The notes: generated by a model not told the origin, from the letters alone. A DNA stretch of 64,000 bases from Variovorax sp. PMC12 (GCF_003019815.1 NZ_CP027773.1:5201501-5265500); one strand, 5' to 3'; shown: positions 1 through 7,890, numbered from the stretch's first letter. A program made the numbers and translations.

Positions 1-418
1 CAACCCACTTCTCCCAGATACCCGCGATGGCAAGTGGCACCTCGCCAGGCTGCTGGATGCGCCAGCGCACCGGCTTCGCATCGGCGGTCTCGTAATAGGG
101 CTCGAAGATGGCTTCGGCGGGCACGATGCAGCGCTGCCCGAGGCGCCAAGCGTTGCGAAAACTGGGCAGGCTCGAAACGGTCTCCGACTTGGCGTTGTAG
201 GTCCGCCGTCCGTAGGTCAGCTCCTTGGCGAACTTGGGCACCAAGCCGAATGCGCCGTCATCGACACGTCGATTGCCTGAGCCGTCTTCTGCCAACCTGA
301 TGAAAGGAGCCATGCCAGTCGGCCACGCGATGACAGGGCTTTCGTCCCCTTTGCGCACTACGCCGAAGAACGACAGCAGGCGGTCCGCCCGGGTTACTGC
401 TTCATAGTTGCTGCACAT
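1..418 (-). CDS. yedK: SRAP/YedK-family abasic-site DNA-protein crosslink protein (3' end cut by window)
   Basis: SRAP proteins (YedK in E. coli, HMCES in eukaryotes) form a covalent thiazolidine with abasic sites in single-stranded DNA through Cys2. The visible 139 codons begin Met-Cys-Ser-Asn-Tyr, so the catalytic cysteine follows the initiator Met directly, as the family requires; this fixes the start at 418. Later family stretches such as YNAKSE and RCIVPAEAIFEP are present. A ribosome site (GAGGAAC) precedes the ATG. The gene follows the hypothetical gene at 428-823 by 9 bp, and the pair sits behind a LexA box, in line with an SOS role. The C-terminal end lies outside the window. Confidence 0.9.
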   Translation of the reverse strand, partial: MCSNYEAVTRADRLLSFFGVVRKGDESPVIAWPTGMAPFIRLAEDGSGNRRVDDGAFGLVPKFAKELTYGRRTYNAKSETVSSLPSFRNAWRLGQRCIVPAEAIFEPYYETADAKPVRWRIQQPGEVPLAIAGIWEKWV

Positions 419-427
419 GGACGTTCC

Positions 428-823
428 TCAATCGGTCATGTCGTCGTCGTTGACATCGAACCCGCTGGATGACCGTGGGTTGTGGCGGGCAAGGGCGGCA
501 TAGGCTTCTTCGTGGTGCACCACGCACCACCATGTCTGCTGCGTGTGGGTTGGTTTGCTTTTGACGGCCCGAAACGTGATCTCTACCCCTGTGAGCATGA
601 TGCCGCCGTCCTTGATGGCGAGGATGCGCGCGTAATGCAGCGGCTCCAAACAATCTTTCTCCGGGTCCTTCAGGCTAAGTAACCGGGCGTCCCACGTCCG
701 CCCGTAGTACGCGGGGTTTGCTTTCCTGAAATCAAGCCAGCCGCGTGCGCCGGTCTCGCCTTCGAGCTGCGAGCGCGAGCGCCAGTGTCCATGCCTGCGG
801 AGAAGGACTACGTTTGAAATCAC
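428..823 (-). CDS. Hypothetical protein, first gene of the SOS pair with SRAP
   Basis: A soluble protein of up to 131 residues without a family I recognise. It contains RGWLDFRKANPAYYGRTW and an acidic C-terminus (NDDDMTD). The furthest upstream start is GTG at 823, which overlaps the LexA box; no good in-frame ATG lies near it, so the true start may be further in, or the mRNA may be nearly leaderless. Only 9 bp separate it from the SRAP gene, so the two are probably co-transcribed and SOS-induced. Any function in damage handling is inferred from position only. Confidence 0.6.
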   Translation of the reverse strand: MISNVVLLRRHGHWRSRSQLEGETGARGWLDFRKANPAYYGRTWDARLLSLKDPEKDCLEPLHYARILAIKDGGIMLTGVEITFRAVKSKPTHTQQTWWCVVHHEEAYAALARHNPRSSSGFDVNDDDMTD

Positions 824-838
824 TGTATAAGCATACAG
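823..838 (-). promoter_or_regulatory. LexA (SOS) box
   Basis: The sequence CTGTATAAGCATACAG fits the CTGT-N8-ACAG LexA operator of beta- and gammaproteobacteria and is part of a longer near-palindrome at 821-840. On the minus strand it contains a TATACA -10-like hexamer. It sits at the start of the hypothetical/SRAP pair, so LexA would repress both genes. Confidence 0.75.
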
Positions 839-936
839 TGATCAGGTCGAGCTGCTATCTCCGAAAACGGCCGAATTCGGCGGAATTTCCGGCGCGGTTC
901 GGCCTAGTTTGTCCCGCTCTTGTCCCGGTTGGAAAA

Positions 937-959
937 AAGCCGTTGAAAATCAACGGCTT
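937..959 (-). terminator. Perfect 10-bp hairpin with T-run on the minus strand
   Basis: AAGCCGTTGA (937-946) and TCAACGGCTT (950-959) form a perfect stem with a 3-base loop. On the minus strand it is followed by a run of T (plus-strand A's at 933-938), so it resembles an intrinsic terminator for leftward transcription. No minus-strand gene now ends there, so it may be a leftover from the edge of an inserted segment. Confidence 0.45.
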
Positions 960-1023
960 GCGGATGCCTGTGATGGGGACCGAACCTGTAGATTTCCGGT
1001 GCCTCGCGGATACACTTGTTGCC

Positions 1024-1839
1024 ATGAGCCAAACGTTCGAGAAAGCACCTCTCGTTGAGATCATCGTCGAGGTTCGTTGGGCTGACGCTGCCGGTTTCCC
1101 GCAAGCGGGCGGTGGCCTGCTACAGCTCCCGGTCAACAACGCTGCAGATGAGTTCTACATGCGCTTTGGAGGGGCGGCTTACTCCAATGGTTTTCGTCAG
1201 ACTGAGCGACTAGTCCCGCCGGGGTTTCCTGTCATGCCAGGGCAAGCGATCTATCGCTATCGGCCAGCATCGGATTTCCCTGATGAGTTGGCGCGGTCAG
1301 CTTTGTGGCAAATTGGCTCCGGCGTGTTTACTGCGAACGCTACGCCCCCATATAAATCTTGGCTTGAATTTTCGCCCTGGGTTGCGAAAGGAATCCAAGC
1401 AGTTTTGGATACTCGGAATGAAGCCGAGAAGAATTCCGACTTCGCGAGCATTTCCCTTAGATACATAGATGCGTTCACGTCGGATTTTATTGGTGGATTG
1501 TCTTATGAAGAATTCCTGCAAGAGCGATTAGGGTTTAAGGTTCAGTTGCCTCCAGCGATTGAAAAGATGGCTGCGGATGGAGCAACTGCGGAACACATCA
1601 TTCAGTTCAGATTGTTGCTGCAGAACGGAATGAGTTTGACAGTATTGGCTGCAAAAGGAACATCGAACGGTGTTGACGCACTGATATTGAATACCACCGT
1701 CTCTACTACTGAAAAAACTGCTGCGAACGTTGAAACCGTGATGGCTAAGCTTAGCGATGCTCGAAATATGATTCACAATTCATTTGTGGAAATGACGTCG
1801 GATATCCACGGAATAATGAAGCCCACTTCAAAGGACTGA
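1024..1839 (+). CDS. TIGR04255-family protein
   Basis: This 271-residue protein opens with MSQTFEKAPLVEIIVEVRW. The pattern of a proline-linked hydrophobic strand followed by an E-x-R-W/F motif is typical of the TIGR04255 family, described as sporadically distributed and of unknown function. I chose the start at 1024 because the family begins with this motif and the upstream in-frame extension is not protein-like. There is no clear ribosome site. The next gene starts 1 bp after its stop, so it leads a three-gene operon. Base composition is visibly richer in A+T than the rest of the window, which suggests transfer. Confidence 0.75.
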   Translation: MSQTFEKAPLVEIIVEVRWADAAGFPQAGGGLLQLPVNNAADEFYMRFGGAAYSNGFRQTERLVPPGFPVMPGQAIYRYRPASDFPDELARSALWQIGSGVFTANATPPYKSWLEFSPWVAKGIQAVLDTRNEAEKNSDFASISLRYIDAFTSDFIGGLSYEEFLQERLGFKVQLPPAIEKMAADGATAEHIIQFRLLLQNGMSLTVLAAKGTSNGVDALILNTTVSTTEKTAANVETVMAKLSDARNMIHNSFVEMTSDIHGIMKPTSKD

Positions 1840-1840
1840 A

Positions 1841-2380
1841 ATGGAAGCCGTACTTGACAACTCGATCACGTCGCCTACTAGACAATTGGCCTCCACAGTG
1901 TCCTTAAGCGGATGGATGGCGCGGCCTTCATATGTGCAGCAGGTAAAGCAGGGAAGTATGGCTTCTACCTATGAGGGCGTTGTGGGGGATAAATTTATCC
2001 AGGAACTTGGACGCTTGGGTGAGGATTGGGATGGTTATGGTGCGGCATCGATCGACATATCCATCATATTGCGCGCCAGAGAAATCTATGCCTCGTTTGT
2101 AAGACAATTGCCTGCGCCAGATATTAGTCCAAATCCAAATGGAACGATCTCTTTTGAATGGACTAAGGATGGTGCCTCCGCACACTACGAGGTCGGTCGA
2201 AGCGGCTATAGTTTTTACTTAACGCCGAGAAATGGCGAGTCACAGTACGCTAAGAATGATCATTCCGCCGTCGATACGCAGTGGATTGCAGGAATGATCG
2301 CGGATCAAATTTTTTCGGGCATGTCGGTGGACTATAGCGTTGGCAATTTCCATTGGTGGGAAAGCAGTGTGCACATCTGA
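1841..2380 (+). CDS. Hypothetical protein, second gene of the TIGR04255 operon
   Basis: A 179-residue protein with no signal peptide or membrane segment. Its recognisable core is LGEDWDGYGAASI at about residues 64-76, then a segment ending in FEWTKDG and a short beta-rich stretch. I associate the W-D-G-Y-G motif with small unnamed proteins encoded beside TIGR04255 genes; this is recollection, not a search result. It begins 1 bp after the upstream stop and overlaps the following gene by 14 bp, so the three genes are probably translated together. No function can be assigned. Confidence 0.6.
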   Translation: MEAVLDNSITSPTRQLASTVSLSGWMARPSYVQQVKQGSMASTYEGVVGDKFIQELGRLGEDWDGYGAASIDISIILRAREIYASFVRQLPAPDISPNPNGTISFEWTKDGASAHYEVGRSGYSFYLTPRNGESQYAKNDHSAVDTQWIAGMIADQIFSGMSVDYSVGNFHWWESSVHI

Positions 2381-2852
2381 GGTTGAGTGCGATATACCCT
2401 CTGATATACCGGATGAAGAAAAAGTCGTTCGGGCAATAAAGACGCCTTACTACTTTCATAAAACTCGGAAAACTGAGCTAACGTCGCGCGCGCTTTACCC
2501 GCCGCCAGAGTCATCTGACGCTTCGGTGACTCGCCATTGCATGGGCAATGACTTTTGTGCAGACAAAAGTCGCAGCACGGTGAAAGAAGAGGATGCCAGC
2601 AGCTATTGTGGGATGCTGGTTTTTGCTGCTAGCGTGGCGCGGGAAACAGGCACGGATGTCTATGATTACCGCGCCGACTTTTGTGGTCATGCACATATCA
2701 ATCACGGCGTGTCGATGCCACCTCGCGGCGAGACGATGGACCCAAAAGAGCGAGAGGCGCTCGATAAGAAGTGCAAGGCCATACTCGCTTCGGCGGTCTT
2801 CCATCAAGATGCTTACGGCGCCGGCCCAGGTTGGAACGGCGCCCCCTTGTAG
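2367..2852 (+). CDS. Hypothetical protein, third gene of the TIGR04255 operon
   Basis: A 161-residue protein starting at GTG 2367, chosen because GGGAAAG lies just upstream; an in-frame TTG at 2340 is the alternative. It carries DIPDEEKVVRAIKTPYYF near the start and a conserved-looking DFCGHAHINHG stretch near residue 120. It has many cysteines and histidines but no recognised catalytic motif. The overlap with the preceding gene argues for one operon. Codon use is like its two partners and unlike the neighbouring chromosome. Function unknown. Confidence 0.6.
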   Translation: MCTSEVECDIPSDIPDEEKVVRAIKTPYYFHKTRKTELTSRALYPPPESSDASVTRHCMGNDFCADKSRSTVKEEDASSYCGMLVFAASVARETGTDVYDYRADFCGHAHINHGVSMPPRGETMDPKEREALDKKCKAILASAVFHQDAYGAGPGWNGAPL

Positions 2853-3038
2853 TCCCGCCGCAGGAGTGGCAATTTTTGTGTGTCGACTCGACAAAGCTTT
2901 GGCCGAGGTCCTCTAAGCTTTCGTCCGTCCATGCTTTGCTACCAGCTGCAATGCCCGGGTAGCGTCGCGATGATCAAGGTATTGGCCGTGGTATCCGAGA
3001 GATAACTCGTTGAAAGTAAACAGTTTTCTGCTCTCACA

Positions 3039-3048
3039 CTCTCCGCCA
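3039..3048 (+). other. Possible tRNA-Ser 3' end remnant (attachment-site candidate)
   Basis: CTCTCCGCCA is the usual end of bacterial tRNA-Ser genes, including the encoded CCA. No complete tRNA can be folded upstream, so this would be only the 3' tip left by integration of an element. A hairpin resembling the usual downstream terminator follows at 3072. The match is short and could be chance. Confidence 0.35.
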
Positions 3049-3071
3049 GAATCAATCTTTGGCAGTTTTTG

Positions 3072-3106
3072 AAAGTCCCGCGCAGCCTCTGCGAAGGGAC
3101 TTTTTC
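3072..3106. terminator. Bipartite terminator hairpin
   Basis: AAAGTCCC (3072-3079) pairs with GGGACTTT (3096-3103), and inside it CGCAG pairs with CTGCG around a 3-base loop. TTTTT follows on the plus strand and A-rich DNA precedes it, so it could work in both directions. It could end transcription of the histidine kinase gene at 3143 and, on the plus strand, of a former tRNA gene. Confidence 0.6.
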
Positions 3107-3142
3107 ATTGGCGGACTACTCCTCGCTGCAGCATCTCCGCGC

Positions 3143-4978
3143 CTACGCGGCTCCCAGCGCCGTATCAATGGCCTGCAACAACCTGTCCGCATTCACCGGC
3201 TTGAACAAGACCGGCACACCTGAATCGCGCACGCGCTGAAGGCGTTCCGGCGCGGTCTCGCCAGTGATAAGAAGCAGCGGCATCGGCTTGCCATTGCGCC
3301 GATGCAGGCGCAGGCCGGCTTCGAGCCCGCTGCCGCCGTCGGCCAGTCGGAAGTCACACAACAGCAGTTCGAACGGCCGCCCATCGGATTCGGCCTGAGC
3401 CAGAGCCATGGCCGCCGCGCGTTCGTCGACGACCGCCTGGACATCGAATGCGTGCGCGCGCAGCAAGGCGCTCATTGCGCTGCGGATTTCGGCTTCGTCG
3501 TCGATGAGCAGTACGCGCCGAGGCATAGCGCGTGATGGGGGCTGGGCCGGCGGCTGCCGCATCGACTCTTCCTGCTGACGCGTGGCCGGCACGTGGCTGA
3601 TTGGCGTGCCGGCTGGCCGGCGCGTTGCAGACACATACACACGAAAGCGCGTGCCGCGACCGACCTGCGACTGCACTTCGACGGGATGATCCAGAAGCCG
3701 CGATAGCCGTTGCACGATGGATAGCCCGATGCCAAGGCCGCGTGCACGGTCGCGTTCCGAGTTGTTGATCTGATAGAACTCCTCGAAGATGCGTTCCAGT
3801 TGTTCGGGCGCCATACCGATGCCCGTGTCGCGCACTTCGATCCACACGCGCTCGCCTCGCGAACGCACGCGGACGACGACGCCGCCGCGCGGCGTGTATT
3901 TGAGCGCGTTGTCCACCAGGTTCGAGAGCATCCTTTGCAGCAGCAACTGGTCGCTGCGTACCCACACACCGCCAGCACGTACGCGCAATTGCAGACCTGC
4001 CTGCTCGGCGCGGGCCAGGAACACGTGATTGAGCGACACCAGGAGTGCGTCGAGCGCAATGGGCTGGATGTCCGGCGTGATGACGCCTGCGTCGAGACGC
4101 GAGACGTCGAGCATGGTGTCCAGCGAGTGGCCGAGCGCATTGACCGAGCGCATGAGCCGCTCCGCGTTCTGACTTTCGGGGTGGTCATGGAGCGCCTTCT
4201 GGAGCGCCGCCCCGAACAGCGCGATGGCGTGCAGGGGTTGGCGCAGATCGTGGCTGGCCGCGGCAAGGAAGCGCGTCTTCTCCGCGCTGGCGCGTTCGGT
4301 CGCCGCAATCTGCTCGCCAAGGCGGGTCGCGAGCGACTCGTTCTCGAAGCGCAGAATCAGCGCGTCGGTCAATTGCTTGTTCTGCAGGACGCCGCGGCGC
4401 AGGGCAAACAGCAGATACGCACTACCTACCGCAGCCAAGAACAGGTTGATTCCGTCGCTGTGCCAGAGCAACGCACCGATCAGCCCTCCCATCATCGGAA
4501 TGCCATAGCCGAACAGCGAGGCTGTCATGGGCCACAAGGATTGCATGGCCAGGCCGCAGCCGACCATGATCAGTATGGCCATCAAGGCCGTGACTTGCGG
4601 GTTTTGCGTCGAAACGAAAAACCAGGGCACGGGTGCGGTGGCCACTCCGATCAGAGTCATCTGGAACGTGTGCCTGCGCGCCCAACGTGGACCATCGGCC
4701 AGCGGTACGCCGGCATCCCAGCGCGGCGACAACAGCACGTACAAATTCGCGCAGGCGAGCATCGTCACGAAAGGCAGCACCAACGGCAACTTCAAATAGA
4801 AGTACCCCATCGCTCCGCCGATGAAGGTAAAGCAAAGGTGGCCGCAAACGCCGGCCATTCGCGCTGCATAGACGGAAGAAAGATGCTCGCGCAGAACACG
4901 CAGGTCGTTGGGGGTGTCGATGGTGGGGTTGTTCAATGGGAGGCCGGCGGATCGTGCGACGTTGCACCGATTCTGCAT
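3143..4978 (-). CDS. Membrane hybrid sensor histidine kinase with C-terminal receiver
   Basis: This 611-residue protein senses an unknown signal and signals by phosphotransfer. The N-terminal third (about residues 40-195) holds several hydrophobic membrane segments with no large periplasmic domain. A short coiled linker leads to the dimerisation helix with the H box at His243 (AASHDLRQPLHAI), then an ATPase domain with N box (NLVDNALKYTP), DTGIG and GLGIGLS. The C-terminal receiver starts near residue 490 (RVLLIDDE), with the phospho-acceptor Asp in LLCDFRL and Lys in FKPV. There is no partner regulator next to it, so output may go to a remote protein. Start at 4978 is the first ATG; Met41 is an alternative. 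Confidence 0.85.
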   Translation of the reverse strand: MQNRCNVARSAGLPLNNPTIDTPNDLRVLREHLSSVYAARMAGVCGHLCFTFIGGAMGYFYLKLPLVLPFVTMLACANLYVLLSPRWDAGVPLADGPRWARRHTFQMTLIGVATAPVPWFFVSTQNPQVTALMAILIMVGCGLAMQSLWPMTASLFGYGIPMMGGLIGALLWHSDGINLFLAAVGSAYLLFALRRGVLQNKQLTDALILRFENESLATRLGEQIAATERASAEKTRFLAAASHDLRQPLHAIALFGAALQKALHDHPESQNAERLMRSVNALGHSLDTMLDVSRLDAGVITPDIQPIALDALLVSLNHVFLARAEQAGLQLRVRAGGVWVRSDQLLLQRMLSNLVDNALKYTPRGGVVVRVRSRGERVWIEVRDTGIGMAPEQLERIFEEFYQINNSERDRARGLGIGLSIVQRLSRLLDHPVEVQSQVGRGTRFRVYVSATRRPAGTPISHVPATRQQEESMRQPPAQPPSRAMPRRVLLIDDEAEIRSAMSALLRAHAFDVQAVVDERAAAMALAQAESDGRPFELLLCDFRLADGGSGLEAGLRLHRRNGKPMPLLLITGETAPERLQRVRDSGVPVLFKPVNADRLLQAIDTALGAA

Positions 4979-5111
4979 GTGAGGCTTTTTGCGCGCATCC
5001 GCCTGGTGGACACTCTCCGCAAGTCACGGATGCTTTTTGCGTTTTGCGCTGCTCTCGTTCCTCCCGATCTCTTCCCGATCGCTCCCTGGGTCTATCTAGC
5101 GTCTAGCAGTC

Positions 5112-5402
5112 CTATCGCCCGCCAGGTGCAACCAGAGCAATCCGAAGCGTCTGCAGCGTAAGGTCCGCTGCTCTGATCCGCCGTTGCAATTCTTCGTTGA
5201 CCACCCGCACAAGCGCACTGAGTTCAGTACGCGTCGTGCAGATTTCTTCCGTGTCATTCGAGTGCTGCGAGGCAATCAGCTTTTCGAGGCCTGTGTAAGC
5301 ACTCTGTAGTTCGTGCAATGCGTCGACCTCATCGCACGCTTGCAGCGTGAGTGACTCAGCAGAAGTTTCAGAAAACGAGGGGACGCGAGCGGATGCAGCC
5401 AT
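5112..5402 (-). CDS. Small hypothetical protein
   Basis: A 96-residue soluble, mostly helical protein without recognised domains. It has two cysteines, and its C-terminal half (ELQRRIRAADLTLQTLRIAL) looks like an amphipathic helix. It lies 133 bp upstream of the hybrid kinase gene on the same strand, so it could be co-transcribed with it. The start at 5402 is the only suitable ATG. It is protein-like rather than an antisense shadow, but no function is suggested. Confidence 0.5.
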   Translation of the reverse strand: MAASARVPSFSETSAESLTLQACDEVDALHELQSAYTGLEKLIASQHSNDTEEICTTRTELSALVRVVNEELQRRIRAADLTLQTLRIALVAPGGR

Positions 5403-5713
5403 GTTTGGCTCCCTGGGTTCGGTTTGCTACAACCACCGCACCCAACGCCAATTGGAGGCGGCAGCTCGAACAGGTTGGCGTACCGGGAACCCGCTTGCGC
5501 GAACCGGCGAGCCTCGCGGCTCCCTGCTCGAGCCGCCAAAAACTGGAGGCACGAACGCGAAAGCCGCAGATCTCTGCGGAGAAGTCTGCGGCTTGCGTCG
5601 CAGCGGGTTACTCGGGACGCCAATCCCGATCACGCCTTTTTGTGGCGTGACGGGGCGGAGTATATCCACGCATCCCGCTGCAATGCGCAAACGCCGCGGC
5701 CCGCATCACATGC
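5403..5713. other. Gene-free stretch with several inverted repeats
   Basis: No convincing gene here. It holds CCGCAGA (5564-5570)/TCTGCGG (5573-5579) with a further TCTGCGGC at 5585-5592, and TCACGCC (5630-5636)/GGCGTGA (5644-5650). On the minus strand the order is TATACT-like box (around 5660), hairpin, then the G+C-rich repeats. It may encode a structured RNA or be an interspersed repeat. Confidence 0.35.
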
Positions 5714-6193
5714 TCACAGCGGATCCAGCGACCCGTCGTCAATCTGCTGCGCCTGCTGCGAGCCATGCCGCGAACGCGCCCGCTGCACCAGCAGCCCGAT
5801 AAGCAGCGCCGCCGCCGCAGAACCCGCCAGCGCCCCCGAACTGCCCAGCAACTGCGCAAGACTGTCCACAGTCTCGACGCTGACCTGCTGCGCGTGATGC
5901 ACCAGCGCCACCATGTCGGCGGCGTGCACGTTCTGCAGGTCGTCGATGCGCACGTTCAGGTCCTGCCCCGCGCTGCGGAAGCGGATCTTCGCGAAGATGC
6001 CGTTGGCAATCGCCACCAGCGAGAGCACGCCCAGCGGGCGCAGCAGTGTCTCCACGAGGCGGCGGCGTTCGTCGGTGGGTGCGGACTCGTACACCTGCGC
6101 CACCAGCGCGGGGATCGCGTTTTCGTCGGACGTGGGTTCGGGGGATGGTGATGCGGCCGTGCGGCCTGTGGGTTGCGATGGATTGGAGGCCAT
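5714..6193 (-). CDS. Hypothetical protein with hydrophobic C-terminal segment
   Basis: A 159-residue protein starting at ATG 6193, which has AAGGAAG upstream; longer in-frame starts lack this. The N-terminus is Ser/Thr/Pro-rich and disordered. A middle part (VETLLRPLGVLSLVAIANGIF) and a strongly hydrophobic Ala/Leu stretch (ALAGSAAAALLIGLLVQ) near residue 140 suggest one or two membrane passes, with a basic tail. No family recognised. It is on the same strand as tonB but separated from it by a strong hairpin, so it is probably transcribed independently. Confidence 0.6.
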   Translation of the reverse strand: MASNPSQPTGRTAASPSPEPTSDENAIPALVAQVYESAPTDERRRLVETLLRPLGVLSLVAIANGIFAKIRFRSAGQDLNVRIDDLQNVHAADMVALVHHAQQVSVETVDSLAQLLGSSGALAGSAAAALLIGLLVQRARSRHGSQQAQQIDDGSLDPL

Positions 6194-6316
6194 GGCGTCG
6201 TCTTCCTTTGCGTGCCGGACCCTGCATGTTCTTCCCGCCGCCGAGCCGTTTTGATGAACGGACCGTAAAGCTGCGTTGAATTTACGAAACCGCTGGTGGC
6301 GCAAAGGTGTCGGCGG

Positions 6317-6357
6317 GCGAGAAGGATTAGCCCGGCATTAGCGCCGGGCCTTCTCGC
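6317..6357 (-). terminator. Strong two-part hairpin directly after tonB
   Basis: GCGAGAAGG (6317-6325) pairs with CCTTCTCGC (6349-6357), with an inner CCCGGC/GCCGGG stem. It begins immediately after the tonB stop codon on the minus strand. There is no T-run, so it may stabilise the 3' end or act with Rho rather than as a classical terminator. Confidence 0.5.
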
Positions 6358-7014
6358 TCATTCGATCCTGAAGACGAACTCCTGCGTTGCCACAACCTCG
6401 GCATCGCCCGTGGTCTGGCATTCGTAGCGCATCATCGCCGAGCGCACTGCCGACTGGTAGACCTTGGGCCCGGAGAGAAAGCGCACCTCCGTCACGTGCC
6501 CGCCCTTGATGCGCACCTCGGCCTTGACGACACCGCTGATGCCTTCGTCCAGCGCCTTGCGCGGCATCTCGGGCTTCACCTGCCTGGGGCATGCCACCGC
6601 GATGTCGGTGGACGCGGCTTGCGGCGGAGCGGGAGGCGCGGGCGGTGCCGGCGGCGCGGCGGGCGGTGGCGCCACCGGCTCGGTGCTCTGCACCGCGGTG
6701 ATGGCGGGCGCGGTGCTCGGCGGTGGCGTTACCGCCGGCGGCGGCACGTAGGCCGGGCGCGGTGGCGGCGGTGCCTTCGGCGTTTCCTGCCGGATGATCT
6801 TCTTCGGTGGAGGCGGCGGGGGAGGGGGCGGCGGTGGCGGCACCTTCACTTCCGTGATGATGGTCGCGTCCATCGGCTTCTTGATCATCTCGATGGTCTT
6901 GCGCGCCAGGCCCGAAACCAGCGCGTAGCCCACCAGCACGTGGAACAGCACCATCACGCCGATGCCCACGGGCCCGAAGCGGGACTTGGGGTCGAAGTCG
7001 TTGGCGCGGCTCAT
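6358..7014 (-). CDS. tonB: TonB energy-transducing protein
   Basis: TonB links the proton-driven ExbB-ExbD motor in the inner membrane to outer-membrane receptors. The 218 residues comprise a cytoplasmic N-tail, one membrane anchor (GVMVLFHVLVGYALVSGLA, about 18-36), a long Pro-rich spacer with a run of 12 prolines, and a C-terminal TonB domain (EGISGVVKAEVRIKGG onward) ending VATQEFVFRIE. The start overlaps the exbD stop by 4 bp, so it is translationally coupled. It is the last gene of a long minus-strand series beginning with the FecI-type sigma gene and is probably the dedicated transducer for the receptor at 15570-18104. Confidence 0.92.
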   Translation of the reverse strand: MSRANDFDPKSRFGPVGIGVMVLFHVLVGYALVSGLARKTIEMIKKPMDATIITEVKVPPPPPPPPPPPPKKIIRQETPKAPPPPRPAYVPPPAVTPPPSTAPAITAVQSTEPVAPPPAAPPAPPAPPAPPQAASTDIAVACPRQVKPEMPRKALDEGISGVVKAEVRIKGGHVTEVRFLSGPKVYQSAVRSAMMRYECQTTGDAEVVATQEFVFRIE

Positions 7015-7445
7015 GGCACGAACTGCTCCGAGCCCATGATGCCCAGCTTGGTCAGGCCCGACCGCTGGGCCGAGGCCATCACGCCGGCCACCACGTCGTA
7101 GCGGGCCTGCTTGTCGGGGCGCAGGTGCACTTCAGGCTGCACGGGTTGCGCCGCGAGTTGCTCGAAGCGCCGCTCCACCTCGGACAGCTCCGCCACGGCC
7201 TCGCCGTTCCACAGCACGGTGCTGCGCTCGTCGATGTCCACGCGCAGCACCTCGGGCTTGATGTCGCTGGGCGGCGGGTTGCCGTTGGGCATGTTCAGGT
7301 TCACCGCGTGCAGCTGTATGGGGATGGTGATGATGAGCATGATCAGCAGCACCAGCATCACGTCGATCAGCGGCGTGGTGTTGATGTCCATCATGGGCTC
7401 GTCGGTGGGGGTGCCGCTGCGGCGCCCCTGTTTTTCTTTTCGCAT
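7011..7445 (-). CDS. exbD: ExbD/TolR-family protein (second exbD copy of the operon)
   Basis: A 144-residue proton-channel subunit. One membrane helix (MLVLLIMLIITIPI) follows the sequence DINTTPLIDVML, which contains the conserved membrane Asp used for proton flow. The rest is the periplasmic TolR/ExbD domain. It is 16 bp downstream of the other exbD and overlaps tonB by 4 bp. The two copies differ clearly in the periplasmic part, so they may form mixed assemblies with one ExbB. Confidence 0.9.
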   Translation of the reverse strand: MRKEKQGRRSGTPTDEPMMDINTTPLIDVMLVLLIMLIITIPIQLHAVNLNMPNGNPPPSDIKPEVLRVDIDERSTVLWNGEAVAELSEVERRFEQLAAQPVQPEVHLRPDKQARYDVVAGVMASAQRSGLTKLGIMGSEQFVP

Positions 7446-7461
7446 GGCTGTGTGTGTGTTC

Positions 7462-7890
7462 TCAGTTGCGCGCGGGCGGCTCGGTGATGAAGCCGACCTT
7501 GACGATGCCGGCCGACTGGCACGCGTAGATGATCTTTCCCACCGGCTCGTACACCGAGTGCCAGTCGCCGCGTATGTGCACCTCGGGCTGCGGGTTGAGG
7601 GCAGCCACTTTCTTCAGCCGCTCGGCCAGGCTGTTCACGTCGCGCACGGGCGTGTCGTACCAGTAGATGCGCCCGGCCGTGTCCACCGACAGCACGATGG
7701 TGTCGGGCTTGCTCTCGCGCACCTCGTTGCGCTGCTTCGGCACCTCCACCGGCACCGAGTAATTGACCACCGGGATGGTGATGAGGAAGATGATCAGCAG
7801 CACCAGCATCACGTCGACCAGCGGCGTGGTGTTGATGGCCGCGATGGCCTGTTCCTCGTCGCCGCCGCCGGATGGGATGTTCATCGCCAT
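7462..7890 (-). CDS. exbD: ExbD/TolR-family protein (first exbD copy of the operon)
   Basis: A 142-residue ExbD with the same plan: short cytoplasmic tail, AINTTPLVDVMLVLL membrane segment carrying the conserved Asp, and a periplasmic domain ending ITEPPARN. It lies 37 bp after exbB and 16 bp before the second exbD. Tandem exbD genes occur in several TonB operons of proteobacteria; why two are needed is not clear from the sequence. Confidence 0.9.
   Translation of the reverse strand: MAMNIPSGGGDEEQAIAAINTTPLVDVMLVLLIIFLITIPVVNYSVPVEVPKQRNEVRESKPDTIVLSVDTAGRIYWYDTPVRDVNSLAERLKKVAALNPQPEVHIRGDWHSVYEPVGKIIYACQSAGIVKVGFITEPPARN

Noticed and set aside
745..1023. Longer start for the TIGR04255 protein (93 extra codons)
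   Set aside because: The extension overlaps the SOS promoter and hairpin, and its translation is not protein-like; the family begins at the MSQTFEKAPLVEI motif.
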